From: Anabaenopsis elenkinii CCIBt3563
GTDB taxonomy: Bacteria; Cyanobacteriota; Cyanobacteriia; Cyanobacteriales; Nostocaceae
DNA length: 64,000 nucleotides
Assembly (NCBI RefSeq): GCF_015245355.1
Contig: NZ_CP063311.1
Location: forward strand, 3,918,428-3,982,427
Reading direction: 5' to 3'
The notes under the pieces are model-generated. The model did not search any database. It worked only from the letters and a program-made list of their open reading frames with translations, and was not told the origin of the DNA. Position numbers and translations under genes: made by a program. This document shows, in pieces, positions 54,271 through 64,000 of the stretch (the first letter of the stretch is position 1; every line of letters starts with the position of its first letter).

Positions 54271-56889
54271 ATGCAACCCACTAATCCTAATCAATTTACC
54301 GAAAAAGCTTGGGAAGCGATCGCCCATACCCCAGATATTGCTAAACAACATCAGCAACAGCAGCTCGAAAGTGAACACCTGATGAAAGCTTTGCTAGAAC
54401 AAGACGGTTTAGCTAGCAGCATATTCACTAAAGCGGGTGTTGATTGGCAAAGAATCCGCGATCGCACTGAGCAATTTCTCCAACGCCAACCAAAAGTATC
54501 TGGTAGCAGTACATCGGTATTTTTGGGTCGCAGTTTAGATACACTATTAGATAGAGCAGATAAATATCGTCAGGATTTCCAAGACGAATATATTTCTATT
54601 GAACATTTATTACTGGCTTACGCCAAAGATGACCGCTTTGGTAAAGCTTTATGCCAAGAATTCGGTTTAGACGAAGGTAAACTCAAAAAAATCATTAAGG
54701 AAATTCGTGGGAGTCAAAAAGTGACCGACCAAAATCCCGAAGGAAAATACCAATCACTGGAAAAATACGGACGTGACCTGACAGAAGCAGCACGTAAAGG
54801 TCAACTTGATCCAGTTATTGGCCGGGATGATGAAATTCGCCGCACCGTGCAGATTCTATCGCGACGTACCAAGAATAATCCCGTGCTAATTGGTGAACCA
54901 GGTGTTGGTAAAACCGCCATCGCTGAAGGACTCGCACAACGAATTATTGCTGGTGATGTTCCCCAGTCCCTAAAAGACCGGAAATTAATCGCCTTAGATA
55001 TGGGTGCTTTAATCGCGGGGGCTAAATTCCGGGGGGAATTTGAAGAACGTTTGAAAGCAGTATTAAAAGAAGTTACAGAATCCCGCGGGAATATAGTCTT
55101 ATTTATTGATGAAATTCATACCGTAGTCGGTGCTGGTGCTACCCAAGGCGCTATGGATGCGGGTAACCTGTTAAAACCCATGTTAGCCCGGGGGGAGTTG
55201 CGTTGTATTGGGGCGACTACCTTAGATGAATATCGTAAATATATTGAAAAAGACGCAGCTTTAGAACGACGCTTCCAGCAAGTATATGTAGATCAGCCCA
55301 GTGTAGAAGATACAATTTCTATATTGCGGGGGTTGAAAGAACGCTATGAAGTCCACCATGGGGTAAAAATCTCCGACAGTTCTTTAGTTGCAGCAGCTAT
55401 ATTGTCTAATCGGTATATTAGCGATCGCTTCCTTCCAGATAAAGCCATTGACTTGGTAGACGAAGCTGCGGCGCGGTTAAAAATGGAAATTACCTCTAAA
55501 CCAGAGGAACTAGACGAAATCGACCGCAAAATTTTGCAATTGGAAATGGAAAAGCTGTCCTTGCAAAAAGAAACAGATGCAGCTTCTAGAGAACGTTTAG
55601 AAAGAATTGAAAAAGAACTAGCTGATCTCAAAGAAGAACAAAGAACCCTGACTGCTCAATGGCAATCAGAAAAAGATATTATCAACAAAATTCAGTCAAT
55701 TAAAGAAGAAATTGACCGAGTTAATTTGGAAGTACAGCAAGCAGAAAGAAATTACGACCTGAATCGCGCTGCAGAGTTGAAATTTGGGAAGTTAACAGAT
55801 TTACATCGCCAATTAGAAGCCACAGAAGGGGAATTAGCTAACGCCCAAAAAACTGGTAAATCCCTATTGCGTGAAGAAGTCACAGAAGCTGACATTGCGG
55901 AAATTATTTCTAAGTGGACAGGAATCCCCATCAGCAAGTTAGTAGAATCAGAAAAAGAAAAACTGCTACATTTAGAAGATGAACTACACCGTCGCGTCGT
56001 GGGACAAGCTGAAGCAGTTACAGCTGTAGCAGATGCTATCCAAAGATCCCGCGCGGGACTAGCTGACCCCAATCGTCCCACAGCTAGCTTTATTTTCCTC
56101 GGTCCGACTGGTGTCGGTAAAACTGAGTTAGCCAAAGCCCTGGCGGCCTATATGTTCGACACACAAGAGGCTTTAGTGCGTATTGATATGTCGGAATATA
56201 TGGAGAAACACGCGGTTTCCCGGTTAATTGGTGCGCCTCCTGGATATGTGGGTTACGAAGAAGGGGGACAGCTCACCGAAGCCATTCGCCGTCGTCCTTA
56301 TGCTGTGATTCTCTTCGACGAGATCGAAAAAGCACACCCGGACGTATTTAATATTTTCCTACAAATTCTTGATGATGGTCGTGTTACCGATGCCCAAGGT
56401 CATACTGTGGACTTTAAGAATACGATTATTATCATGACTAGTAATATCGGTTCTCAGTATATTCTTGATGTGGCGGGGAACGCTACACAGTACGATGAAA
56501 TGCGCCGCCGAGTTATGGAAGCTATGCGCAATAGTTTCCGCCCAGAGTTCCTGAATCGTATTGATGAAATGATTATCTTCCACGGTTTGGAAAAACAGGA
56601 ACTGCGCCAGATTGTGCTAATACAACTACAAAGATTAAGGGAAAGATTAAGCGATCGCAAGATATCCCTGAGAATATCCGATGCAGCCCTTGACTTTTTG
56701 GCAGAAGTAGGATATGATCCAGTATACGGAGCGCGTCCACTCAAGCGAGCCATTCAAAGAGAGTTAGAAACTCAAATTGCTAAGGCTATCTTACGCGGTG
56801 AATTTAACGACGGCGACACCATTTTTGTTGATGTCCAAAATGAGCGTCTTTCCTTCAGTCGCTTACCTGTAGAACTGTTTACCAGTTAA
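54271..56889 (+). CDS. clpB: ATP-dependent disaggregase ClpB
   Basis: An 872-residue Hsp100. It begins [20 protein letters not shown]; the frame is open 40 codons further upstream, but that part does not resemble ClpB. The N-domain is followed by NBD1 with Walker [15 protein letters not shown] near 205, the coiled-coil middle domain ([20 protein letters not shown]), and NBD2 with [14 protein letters not shown] near 605. It rescues aggregated proteins with DnaK. The middle domain distinguishes it from ClpC/ClpA. Complete. Confidence 0.96.
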   Translation: MQPTNPNQFTEKAWEAIAHTPDIAKQHQQQQLESEHLMKALLEQDGLASSIFTKAGVDWQRIRDRTEQFLQRQPKVSGSSTSVFLGRSLDTLLDRADKYRQDFQDEYISIEHLLLAYAKDDRFGKALCQEFGLDEGKLKKIIKEIRGSQKVTDQNPEGKYQSLEKYGRDLTEAARKGQLDPVIGRDDEIRRTVQILSRRTKNNPVLIGEPGVGKTAIAEGLAQRIIAGDVPQSLKDRKLIALDMGALIAGAKFRGEFEERLKAVLKEVTESRGNIVLFIDEIHTVVGAGATQGAMDAGNLLKPMLARGELRCIGATTLDEYRKYIEKDAALERRFQQVYVDQPSVEDTISILRGLKERYEVHHGVKISDSSLVAAAILSNRYISDRFLPDKAIDLVDEAAARLKMEITSKPEELDEIDRKILQLEMEKLSLQKETDAASRERLERIEKELADLKEEQRTLTAQWQSEKDIINKIQSIKEEIDRVNLEVQQAERNYDLNRAAELKFGKLTDLHRQLEATEGELANAQKTGKSLLREEVTEADIAEIISKWTGIPISKLVESEKEKLLHLEDELHRRVVGQAEAVTAVADAIQRSRAGLADPNRPTASFIFLGPTGVGKTELAKALAAYMFDTQEALVRIDMSEYMEKHAVSRLIGAPPGYVGYEEGGQLTEAIRRRPYAVILFDEIEKAHPDVFNIFLQILDDGRVTDAQGHTVDFKNTIIIMTSNIGSQYILDVAGNATQYDEMRRRVMEAMRNSFRPEFLNRIDEMIIFHGLEKQELRQIVLIQLQRLRERLSDRKISLRISDAALDFLAEVGYDPVYGARPLKRAIQRELETQIAKAILRGEFNDGDTIFVDVQNERLSFSRLPVELFTS

Positions 56890-56967
56890 CCAAAACAGAA
56901 CTCCGCCGTTACCTAGGTTAGATTCAGTATGGGGGCAATGACTTGCCCCCTGTTGGACAACAGAGTA

Positions 56968-57522
56968 CTATATTTTTACTAAAACTTGTCGCATATTACG
57001 CATATTTGCAGGTAACTCAAAATTCATAGCTTGTTGAATAAAAACTGAGGGGATGGGAATATTAGGGGTAGCTTGTACTTGGTATGCTAACAAAGTGCCA
57101 TTACCCAAATCTTTGAGGTCTAAAGTGGCTGTAAAGTCTAGGAAACTCCCTCTTTCCATGCGGAATTGAATTTGTTCCCCCAGTAATTCCACCACATGAA
57201 GATAAATTTCTACTTCAGCTGTAAGAAATAAAAATTTCTTTTGTGCTGCTTGATACAGTCGCTTCACTTTGTCTTGTGAGAGAACTTGACTTTTGATAAT
57301 ATCAGGAAAATATTCCACCCAACGACGGTAATCAGTTAATTGCTGCCATACATGGGATCTCAATAATGGTAAATACATCCAAGCTGTAACCGCACCACCC
57401 CAAGGGGTATGGGGTAGGGTTTGTAATAAAATCTCACCGTGCATGAGGGACAATTGCTTGTCTTGACTCCAAGGGATATTCAAACCTGTGATCATCGAGT
57501 TGGAGATATGAAACGCAGACAT
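56968..57522 (-). CDS. SRPBCC/START-like protein
   Basis: A 184-residue protein with the layout of polyketide-cyclase/START-like ligand-binding folds: AVTAWMYLPLLRSHVWQQLT then DYRRWVEYFPDIIKS (the usual 'W-x-x-L-T-D-Y-x-x-W-x-x-F-x-P' opening) and GNGTLLAYQVQATPNIPIPS. In cyanobacteria such proteins are common and mostly uncharacterised lipid or pigment binders. It points away from clpB. Confidence 0.75.
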   Translation of the reverse strand: MSAFHISNSMITGLNIPWSQDKQLSLMHGEILLQTLPHTPWGGAVTAWMYLPLLRSHVWQQLTDYRRWVEYFPDIIKSQVLSQDKVKRLYQAAQKKFLFLTAEVEIYLHVVELLGEQIQFRMERGSFLDFTATLDLKDLGNGTLLAYQVQATPNIPIPSVFIQQAMNFELPANMRNMRQVLVKI

Positions 57523-57775
57523 ATTAATTTTAGTTACTCCACAACTTCTCTAGCTATGAGCTATGAAACATCGAAACCATTCCATAGTATCTACTGGAAC
57601 CAGTTAAGTTCTAGTTCCATCGGGTTTTATCCTGCCTCTACCAATCATTTAACCGAAATCATACTGAATATATGGCTAAAAAACGTATTTCTTATCACTT
57701 TTTATCAAAACTATAACTAAAATACATGGGATTTCAACTAGACTATTAATTAATTTGATTTGTGAGGGAAACTCG

Positions 57776-57970
57776 GTGAATCAATCTTCCTTAAATCGGA
57801 CATTAACCCAAATTTTTGCCATGCTTCTGGGTATGGGACTAGCCATGTGGGTAGTTAGAGGTTTTGGTATGCTGACATTTATTCCCGGTGGAGTCATTAA
57901 ACTGTTGTTACTAGGGGCGATTACCATAGGGGTAATTAGCTATCTCAAAAGAACCTGGTGGCGGTTTTAG
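57776..57970 (+). CDS. Small membrane protein upstream of rubredoxin, 64 aa
   Basis: Two hydrophobic segments (IFAMLLGMGLAMWVVRGFGM and GGVIKLLLLGAITIGVISYL) and a basic end KRTWWRF. The GTG start has GAGGGAAACTC just before it; a TTG seven codons upstream is less likely. It lies 27 bp before the rubredoxin gene. In cyanobacteria the rubredoxin linked to photosystem assembly also has a small membrane partner nearby, but I cannot confirm this is it. Confidence 0.7.
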   Translation: MNQSSLNRTLTQIFAMLLGMGLAMWVVRGFGMLTFIPGGVIKLLLLGAITIGVISYLKRTWWRF

Positions 57971-57997
57971 TGTCAATATGATTGCGGAGTGAAAACT

Positions 57998-58162
57998 ATG
58001 GAAAAGTATCTATGTACAGTGTGTGGCTACGAATATGACCCAGAAATAGGCGATCCTGATGGCGGGATAGCTCCCGGAACGCCCTTTGAAGAATTGGGGG
58101 AGGATTGGGTTTGTCCTGTGTGTGGAGTCACAAAAGATTTATTTGAACCGGTAGAACTGTGA
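57998..58162 (+). CDS. Rubredoxin, 54 aa
   Basis: [20 protein letters not shown], then [20 protein letters not shown] and [13 protein letters not shown]. The two C-x2-C motifs bind a single iron, and the [12 protein letters not shown] loop is typical. It is a plain soluble rubredoxin without the membrane anchor of RubA. It transfers single electrons; the partner is unknown. It follows a small membrane-protein gene. Confidence 0.95.
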   Translation: MEKYLCTVCGYEYDPEIGDPDGGIAPGTPFEELGEDWVCPVCGVTKDLFEPVEL

Positions 58163-58209
58163 CAATCACCGCTGGTTCCTAGATGTAACTATTATAGAAG
58201 TTTTTAGCC

Positions 58210-59478
58210 TTGAATATTCAAAGACCAACCTTAAATATTGTAGTGATTGGAGGTGGAGCAGCGGGGTTTTTTGCTGCGATCGCTTGTGCTGAAGTTAATC
58301 CTGATGCCCAAGTTACCCTCATTGAAGCTAGTCGTCAACCACTAGGGAAAGTGTTGATTTCCGGTGGAGGGCGCTGTAATCTCACCCATGCTTGCTTTGA
58401 ACCAGCTAGATTAGTACAAAATTACCCCAGAGGTGGTAAAGCTTTAAGGGGTGCTTTTAGCCGCTTTCAAGCTCAGGATACAGTAGCTTGGTTTGAAAAC
58501 CACGGAGTCCGGTTAAAAACAGAAGCTGATGGGCGGATGTTTCCCATCACAGATAATTCTGAAACAATTGTGGAATGTTTGATTAAAACTGCGGCCTCAG
58601 CAGGGGTAAAATTACAGACCAATACCCGGGTAGTTGGTGTGAAAAAACTTCCCCAAGCACCAGGGTTTGAAATTATGCTCAAGTCTGGAACCGAACAAAA
58701 ATGCGATCGCCTGCTTTTGGCTACAGGAAGCAACCCTATGGGTTATAAAATTGCCAGGGAGTTGGGTCATCACATTGAAACCCCCGTACCTTCTTTATTC
58801 ACCTTTAATATTCCTGACCCCAAATTCCGGTTATTGGCGGGGGTGAGTGTTAACCCTGTACAATTGCGGCTATCTGGTACAGGTAAACCCCCTCTACAAC
58901 AAACTGGACCATTGTTAATTACCCACTGGGGTATGAGTGGCCCTGCTGTCCTGAAACTTTCGGCTTGGGGGGCCAGATTTTTGCACGAAAACCGCTATCA
59001 AGCTAAATTATTGGTGAATTGGCTACCGGACTTTAATCAAGAACAAGTGCGGCAAAAAATCTTAGCAGTTAAGACACAATGGGGTCAAAAAGCCATAGTC
59101 TTACATCGTGGGGTTGACCTACCGCACCGCCTCTGGCAATATCTTATTGACCGCATTGGCATAACGACAGAAGACCGTTGGGCTGAACTATCCAACAAAA
59201 AATTAAATCAGCTCATTCAAGAACTCACCCAGGGAGAATATTTAATTACAGGTAAAGGAGTGTTTAAAGAGGAATTTGTCACCTGTGGTGGTGTTAATCT
59301 CAACGAAGTTAATTTTAAGACTATGGAGAGTAAGTTAATTCCCGGTCTTTATTTTGCTGGAGAAATTTTAGATATTGATGGAATCACCGGCGGGTTTAAC
59401 TTTCAAAGCGCTTGGACAACTGCATATTTAGCTGGTAAGTCCATGGGAAGTGAACTAGCTAACCGTGGCTATACCTAA
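58210..59478 (+). CDS. BaiN/HI0933-family FAD oxidoreductase
   Basis: A 422-residue flavoprotein with the FAD-binding motif IVVIGGGAAGFFAAIACAE near residue 10, VLISGGGRCNLTHACF near 48, LLLATGSNPMGYKIARELGH near 171 and GLYFAGEILDIDGITGGFNF near 382. These four blocks define the HI0933/BaiN family. Physiological substrate unknown. TTG start; 47 bp after the rubredoxin gene on the same strand, so rubredoxin could be an electron partner (inference). Confidence 0.9.
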   Translation: MNIQRPTLNIVVIGGGAAGFFAAIACAEVNPDAQVTLIEASRQPLGKVLISGGGRCNLTHACFEPARLVQNYPRGGKALRGAFSRFQAQDTVAWFENHGVRLKTEADGRMFPITDNSETIVECLIKTAASAGVKLQTNTRVVGVKKLPQAPGFEIMLKSGTEQKCDRLLLATGSNPMGYKIARELGHHIETPVPSLFTFNIPDPKFRLLAGVSVNPVQLRLSGTGKPPLQQTGPLLITHWGMSGPAVLKLSAWGARFLHENRYQAKLLVNWLPDFNQEQVRQKILAVKTQWGQKAIVLHRGVDLPHRLWQYLIDRIGITTEDRWAELSNKKLNQLIQELTQGEYLITGKGVFKEEFVTCGGVNLNEVNFKTMESKLIPGLYFAGEILDIDGITGGFNFQSAWTTAYLAGKSMGSELANRGYT

Positions 59479-59479
59479 C

Positions 59480-60763
59480 CTATTTACTCCTGCTGTCGGG
59501 TTTGTTTTCTGGGTCAATATTGACTTGAGGATGCCAAACTTGCCACAATAAAGCCCGATCGCTCCAAGCAGAGCGCATTAAATTCCAGCGCACCTCGTTA
59601 GTAGTTCGACCAAACAGAGTGAGCATGGTTTGCAGCATTTCGGGAATAGACAGGGTATTTGCTAAAAAACCGCTCCACTGGGGTAAGGATAACTGGAAAA
59701 ATGAAGCAAAGAAAGCTTGCAGGGTCTGGTCGTCAAACCGCATTAAATTTTCTAAACCGAACCGGTATAAGGCGTGTTTACGGATTTCTTCCGTTGACCA
59801 TAGGGTTTGCCATCCTGTGGCTGCAATCTCCCCAGGAGACCCATTAGGATGATTCACAGCCTGGGCGATCGCTGCTGCTAATCCGGGGGCTCGTCGAATC
59901 AACGCCCCTACCATATAACCGGATGCAGGATGTACCATACTAGCAGCGCCACCAAAGCCCATGACGGGTTGATTGATCAAAGGTAGGGGTAAATTCATGG
60001 GGAACAGACAGTATTCAATGTGATGGATGTGATTTACCTGCACACCTCGAAAGGCTAAACGTTGATACAACCGCTTTTTCAATACCTCAAAGGAAACTGC
60101 GGGACTGTTGGCGAGGGAGGTTTCTTCCACAAAAAATACACCGCCGCCTAAATCCATGGCGTAGAGAAATGTGGGGGGTTCTTTCCGTTCCGCTGGTGAT
60201 AGATGATCGCTGCGGTAGTCCATTAAAACAAACTGTTGGGTTTCAATGGGTGGTGAGGAAAAAGTGCCGACGATGCCATAAGCTGCTTGATAGGCTATGG
60301 GATTGCTTTCGGGTCTTTTTAACAGCGCCGCTTTGTGACCACTGACATCAATCACCACTCTGGCGGCTACTTTTGCTCCTTGGGTTGTGGTGACCCATGA
60401 ATGAGTTGGTAAATGCTCAATGCTGGCAGCAGTACCCTGATGCCATACCATTTTACCCCGATCGCACTGTTTTAAGAAGTGTGACTGTAGCTTGACATTA
60501 TCAAATAAACCATACTCCCGCTGCAGCGATATTTTTTGATCAAGGGTGTAGGTGACACAGTTTTGCCAACGATGGCTGAGAAGATGGGTCATATTCATTG
60601 GTTCTAACTCATCGCACCAGATACCGTATGTATTTGACCACTCTACCGGGGGGGGTGTGGTTGCTAAACCTGCAACCCTCAGACCTTGATTACACAGGGC
60701 GGCGGCGATCGCCAATCCTCCCGGTCCAGAACCAATGACTAAAGCATCAAATACCAAGCTCAT
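59480..60763 (-). CDS. crtL: Lycopene cyclase (CrtL type)
   Basis: A 427-residue flavin-dependent cyclase with DALVIGSGPGGLAIAAALCN at the start, an internal RVVIDVSGHKAALL near 135, and the CrtL-type blocks AYQAAYGIVG, VLMDYRSDHL, PTFLYAMDLGGGVFFVEETS and PVMGFGGAASMVHPASGYMV near 268. It turns the linear ends of lycopene into rings on the way to beta-carotene and other carotenoids. Its stop codon lies 1 bp beyond that of the convergent BaiN gene. A perfect hairpin lies just upstream of its start. Confidence 0.9.
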   Translation of the reverse strand: MSLVFDALVIGSGPGGLAIAAALCNQGLRVAGLATTPPPVEWSNTYGIWCDELEPMNMTHLLSHRWQNCVTYTLDQKISLQREYGLFDNVKLQSHFLKQCDRGKMVWHQGTAASIEHLPTHSWVTTTQGAKVAARVVIDVSGHKAALLKRPESNPIAYQAAYGIVGTFSSPPIETQQFVLMDYRSDHLSPAERKEPPTFLYAMDLGGGVFFVEETSLANSPAVSFEVLKKRLYQRLAFRGVQVNHIHHIEYCLFPMNLPLPLINQPVMGFGGAASMVHPASGYMVGALIRRAPGLAAAIAQAVNHPNGSPGEIAATGWQTLWSTEEIRKHALYRFGLENLMRFDDQTLQAFFASFFQLSLPQWSGFLANTLSIPEMLQTMLTLFGRTTNEVRWNLMRSAWSDRALLWQVWHPQVNIDPENKPDSRSK

Positions 60764-60771
60764 ACCACCTA

Positions 60772-60808
60772 TACCCTAAAATGCACTACTACACTCCATT
60801 TTAGGGTA
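60772..60808 (-). promoter_or_regulatory. Perfect 12-bp inverted repeat in front of crtL
   Basis: TACCCTAAAATG (60772-60783) and CATTTTAGGGTA (60797-60808) are exact complements around 13 bases. In the leftward transcript the hairpin ends only 8 bases before the crtL ATG, directly next to the ribosome site AGGTGG. It could be an operator or an RNA structure that controls translation. Confidence 0.6.
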
Positions 60809-60974
60809 TTGCTTAGTTCCAGTTTGATATCTTCTCCCTTTCACCCCTATGGTGTGGAAGTGCTAGATATTTGTAATTAGTGGGCATTTAAAAATTTGGT
60901 TTTATATCCAGTGTAATTGTTCAGAAATGTCCTTGTCTATGCTTCAATCTTTTTAGATTTGAATACACCTAAAC

Positions 60975-62024
60975 ATGAAATTCAGCGAAATTATCGGTAG
61001 ACTGGGTGAAGGTGTCATAGAGCATAGCCTCATCACAACCCCAGAGGATGACCCAGAAATTACAGGTTTAGCTGCTTTAAATGAAGCTACATCTGGTCAG
61101 CTTAGTTACGTCGAAGGGGCAAGATTCGCTACTTTTGTCAGCCAGACCCACGCTAGCGCTTTAATCTTACCCCAGGATAAAACACTACAGTCCCAAGCAG
61201 AAGAGCGGGGTATGGCCTGGATAGCTACCCCAGAACCCCGACTGTTGTTTGCCCAAGCGATCGCACTTTTTTATCAACCATACCGTCCCAGCCCAGAAAT
61301 TCACCCCACTGCGGTGATTCATCCCACAGCTAAACTTGGTAATGATGTTTATATTGGTCCCCATGTGGTGATTTCCCAAAAGGTGGAAATTGGTAATGGT
61401 GCGATTATTCATGGTAATGTCGTCATTTATCCTGATGCTACAATTGGCGATCGCACCATTTTACACGCTAACTGTACCATCCATGAACGTACCCGCATCG
61501 GTGCGGATTGTGTAATTCACAGTGGGGCTGTGATTGGTGCAGAAGGCTTTGGTTTTGTACCTACAACCACAGGCTGGTTAAAAATGGAACAGTCAGGTTA
61601 TACCGTCCTTGAAGATGGGGTAGAAGTTGGCTGTAATAGTGCTATTGACCGCCCGGCTGTGGGAGAAACACGGATAGGCAGCGGGACAGTAATTGATAAT
61701 TTAGTACAAATAGGGCACGGTTGCCAAATTGGTGCAGGTTGTGCTATAGCCGGGCAAGCTGGACTAGCTGGAGGGGTGAAAGTGGGGAACAGGGTGATCT
61801 TAGCTGGACAGTCAGGAGTATCCAATCAAGTAAAAATTGGTGATGGGGCGATCGCCTCTGCTAAATCAGGGATTCATCATAATGTGGCTGCGGGGGAAAT
61901 TGTCTCCGGTATGCCGGCAATTCCCCATAAACTATATCTCAAAGCATCTGCGATTTACAATCGCCTACCGGAGATGTATCAATCCCTCAGACAATTACAA
62001 CGACAGAGGGAAAAAAGTGACTAA
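60975..62024 (+). CDS. lpxD: UDP-3-O-acylglucosamine N-acyltransferase LpxD
   Basis: A 349-residue enzyme of lipid A synthesis that adds the second acyl chain to UDP-GlcN derivatives. The N-terminal uridine-binding domain (about 1-105) is followed by many left-handed beta-helix hexapeptide repeats (for example IHPTAKLGNDVYIGPHVVIS). GAEGFGFVPTTTGWLKMEQ near 193 and the catalytic His in LVQIGHGCQIG near 245 are present. The C-terminal helix ends in RLPEMYQSLRQLQRQREKSD. Confidence 0.95.
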   Translation: MKFSEIIGRLGEGVIEHSLITTPEDDPEITGLAALNEATSGQLSYVEGARFATFVSQTHASALILPQDKTLQSQAEERGMAWIATPEPRLLFAQAIALFYQPYRPSPEIHPTAVIHPTAKLGNDVYIGPHVVISQKVEIGNGAIIHGNVVIYPDATIGDRTILHANCTIHERTRIGADCVIHSGAVIGAEGFGFVPTTTGWLKMEQSGYTVLEDGVEVGCNSAIDRPAVGETRIGSGTVIDNLVQIGHGCQIGAGCAIAGQAGLAGGVKVGNRVILAGQSGVSNQVKIGDGAIASAKSGIHHNVAAGEIVSGMPAIPHKLYLKASAIYNRLPEMYQSLRQLQRQREKSD

Positions 62025-62042
62025 CTAATGACTAACTAATGA

Positions 62043-62954
62043 CTAGCTAATCCCTAATTTTTCTAAAATTGGCTTTGTAGAAACAATATGACGATCTAAA
62101 CCTAGTTCCTTGGGGCTAACTCCCAAAGCCAAAGCAATCAACTGAGGTAAGTGCAACACAGGTAAACCTAATCGTTTGTTAATTACCTTTTCCACCTCTG
62201 GCTGACGGGAATCTAAATTCAGATGACACAAAGGACAAGGAGTGACTATACAATCAGCCCCATTTTCTAGGGCTTCTTGAATGTGCATCCCCGCCATCTT
62301 AAAAGATTCCGTGGTGGCGTAGCTAGCAAGAGGCCAGCCGCAGCATTGGGTACGACCGCGGTAATAAACGGGTGTTGCACCTACCGCCCGAAATAAATTT
62401 TCCATACCTTCGGGGCGGAAGGGGTCATCATAGGGCATATGTTTTTGGGCGCGCAGGAGATAACAGCCATAAAAAGCAGCACAGTTTAATCCGGTTAACT
62501 GATGAGTGACTCGTTGACTAATTGCTTCTAAACCATAATCGGCAATCAGAGCATAGAGAATATGTTTAACTTCGGTAGTACCGCGATAAGGTAAACAGCC
62601 TTGTTGATGGAGCAAGCCATTAACTTGTTCTAGGTAAGTAGGGTTGTGTGTTTGGCATTCCTTGAGGTTTTCATTCACATGACCGATGACCCCCTGACAA
62701 GTGCTGCAATGGGTAAGTAAGGGTAAATTTAACTCTTCTGCTAAAGCTATATTGCGGGCGTTGACAGTATCTTCTAGTAATTGGGAATCTTCTTTAAATG
62801 TACCGGAACCGCAGCAAGCGGCTTTTTTGAGTGTGATCAGTTCAATACCCAATGCTTGGGTTAAAGCTTGAGTAGATAAGTCAAGCTCTCTACAAGCGCC
62901 TTGGGCGACACAGCCAGGGTAATAGGCATATTTGAGGGTGGAAGAAGATAGCAT
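62043..62954 (-). CDS. HdrB-like CCG-domain protein
   Basis: A 303-residue protein with two cysteine-rich CCG domains: YYPGCVAQG ... AACCGSGTFKED near 10-56 and NCAAFYGCYLLR ... TQCCGWPLA near 150-210, plus TPCPLCHLNLDSRQP near 238. It belongs to the group of heterodisulfide reductase subunit B and succinate dehydrogenase-associated iron-sulfur subunits. In cyanobacteria it is often annotated as a succinate dehydrogenase or heterodisulfide-reductase subunit and probably handles thiol/disulfide electron transfer. The true partner is not in the window. Confidence 0.85.
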   Translation of the reverse strand: MLSSSTLKYAYYPGCVAQGACRELDLSTQALTQALGIELITLKKAACCGSGTFKEDSQLLEDTVNARNIALAEELNLPLLTHCSTCQGVIGHVNENLKECQTHNPTYLEQVNGLLHQQGCLPYRGTTEVKHILYALIADYGLEAISQRVTHQLTGLNCAAFYGCYLLRAQKHMPYDDPFRPEGMENLFRAVGATPVYYRGRTQCCGWPLASYATTESFKMAGMHIQEALENGADCIVTPCPLCHLNLDSRQPEVEKVINKRLGLPVLHLPQLIALALGVSPKELGLDRHIVSTKPILEKLGIS

Positions 62955-63193
62955 AATAAATATGTTTGGATGTTTGAATGTTTGGATAAGGGCAGTTATC
63001 CCTGATAATAACTTTAGAAAAGTGGGGATTTAGTGGCGTTGGGGTAAATAGGTTTGTGGATTAGTTGAGATGTTATGGAGGAAAAGCCTTTGGTAGTATA
63101 CGGGCGTTCCCTCTTTCCGATAAGATGTATATGCTCAAAAGCACATTGCCTATAAAGAGCGCATAATAGCAACCGGTCAAGGAATTTGATTGT

Positions 63194-63445
63194 ATGAGTG
63201 AAACAGACATTTTTGAAAAGGTCAAGAAAATTGTTGTGGAGCAACTAAGTGTTGAAGAACACAAAGTTAACCCAGGAGCTAGTTTTGCTGATGATCTGGG
63301 GGCTGATTCCCTAGATACGGTAGAATTGGTGATGGCATTGGAAGAAGAATTTGATATCGAAATTCCCGATGAGGCCGCCGAAAAAATTACTACCATCCAA
63401 CAGGCAGTAGATTACATTAAAGGAAAATCTGCTGCATCGGCTTAA
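63194..63445 (+). CDS. acpP: Acyl carrier protein
   Basis: An 83-residue acidic four-helix carrier. The phosphopantetheine attachment Ser is in [20 protein letters not shown] near residue 39, and [20 protein letters not shown] is the canonical following block. It carries growing fatty acids. It is followed on the same strand by fabF after 156 bp, the usual acpP-fabF arrangement. Confidence 0.97.
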   Translation: MSETDIFEKVKKIVVEQLSVEEHKVNPGASFADDLGADSLDTVELVMALEEEFDIEIPDEAAEKITTIQQAVDYIKGKSAASA

Positions 63446-63601
63446 ATAGCCATTGGGAATTGGGTACTGGGCCTTGAGTAGTGGTAATAATTGGATATAC
63501 AGTAAAACTTGTGAATTAACTATCATCAGATTTATGACCATAGCTGCTTCCCAGTACCGAGTCCCTATTTTTGCAGCTTTCTCGCGACTTTTAACTGAGA
63601 A

Positions 63602-64000
63602 ATGACAGATTATAAACGTAACCGTGTTGTTGTAACTGGTGTTGGCGCGATTACACCTATTGGTAATACACCAGATGAATATTGGGAAGGATTGTTAAGC
63701 GGACGGAATGGCATTGACAAGATAACATTTTTTGATGCTTCTAGCCATGATTGTCGCATTGCTGGTGAAGTGAAAAACTTCGATCCTCTTGCTTATATGG
63801 ATCGTAAAGAAGCCAAGCGGATGGATCGGTTTTCCCAATTTGGGGTATCGGCTGCTAAACAAGCTGTATCTGATGCTAAGTTGGTGATTAATGAACTGAA
63901 TTCCCACCAGGTGGGGGTGATAATTGGCTCCGGGGTTGGTGGGTTGAAGGTGATGGAAGACCAGCAAACAATCTACCTCAACCGTGGACCAGATCGCTGT
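63602..64000 (+). CDS. fabF: 3-oxoacyl-[ACP] synthase II, N-terminal part
   Basis: The frame starts ATG-ACA-GAT-TAT and reads MTDYKRNRVVVTGVGAITPI, GNTPDEYWEGLLSGRNGID, MDRKEAKRMDRFSQFGVSAA and VGVIIGSGVGGL, the conserved opening of KAS II. It is cut by the window edge after 133 codons, before the catalytic Cys. FabF elongates acyl-ACP with malonyl-ACP and in cyanobacteria is part of fatty-acid control by temperature. Confidence 0.95.
   Translation, partial: MTDYKRNRVVVTGVGAITPIGNTPDEYWEGLLSGRNGIDKITFFDASSHDCRIAGEVKNFDPLAYMDRKEAKRMDRFSQFGVSAAKQAVSDAKLVINELNSHQVGVIIGSGVGGLKVMEDQQTIYLNRGPDRC

Overview
The window is chromosomal DNA from a cyanobacterium, most likely a filamentous, heterocyst-forming Nostocales. 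The evidence is psaA-psaB, many GCGATCGC (HIP1) octamers, heptanucleotide STRR repeats of the GGGAACA type, and an island in which cytochrome oxidase coxBAC, a nif-type ferredoxin III and a CnfR/PatB regulator sit together, as in heterocystous diazotrophs. I cannot name the species.

Layout. 1-6300: the 5' end of a luciferase-like monooxygenase, a histidine phosphatase, then a gene graveyard: a 3'-truncated pyruvate kinase, one isolated CRISPR repeat, the tail of a glycine-betaine-binding protein, an OvoA/EgtB-like relic and an intact B12-binding radical SAM gene. 6400-17670: a MITE, a 17-unit CRISPR array read leftwards with a degenerate outermost unit, its leader, a 38-bp minisatellite, an insertion sequence (5-bp target duplication), and a six-gene type III-B effector operon: cas10/cmr2, cmr3, cmr4, cmr5, a double-RAMP cmr6-cmr1-like gene and a CARF-HEPN nuclease. 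There is no cas1, cas2 or cas6. 17.9-20 kb: a P-loop polynucleotide-kinase-like/WYL fusion. 20-22 kb: small unknown genes and a 900-bp non-coding stretch with 22-bp-spaced iterons and A-tracts phased at 11 bp. 22-31.8 kb: cysK, a nitrogenase-associated ArsC-like protein, a cupin, coxCAB, fdxB and divergent cnfR. 31.8-41.7 kb: IS701-family element, dnaK, dusB, a CyRepA1-type replication protein and a lipoprotein. 42.1-46.9 kb: psaA-psaB with a strong terminator. 46.9-50.7 kb: IS630-family element inserted 5 bp before an OLD-type ATPase/TOPRIM gene, two small accessory genes and a toxin-domain relic. 50.7-64 kb: housekeeping genes trpB, SUI1-family factor, YqaE-type proteolipid, TPR protein, clpB, rubredoxin, lycopene cyclase, lpxD, HdrB-like protein, acpP and the start of fabF.

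How it works together. The III-B module keeps the Cas10 cyclase motif (GGDD) and a CARF-HEPN nuclease (R-x4-H) but lacks a Cas10 HD domain. Its Cmr4 lacks the expected backbone-nuclease aspartate. It therefore looks built for cyclic-oligoadenylate signalling rather than direct nucleic-acid cutting. crRNA maturation must use an enzyme outside this window. The cox/fdxB/cnfR block fits oxygen protection, electron supply and transcriptional control of nitrogenase.

Mobile DNA has shaped the window: three complete IS elements with target duplications, one IS terminus remnant, at least four copies of a MITE-like repeat, and a second 212-bp MITE nested twice at the same palindrome of the first.
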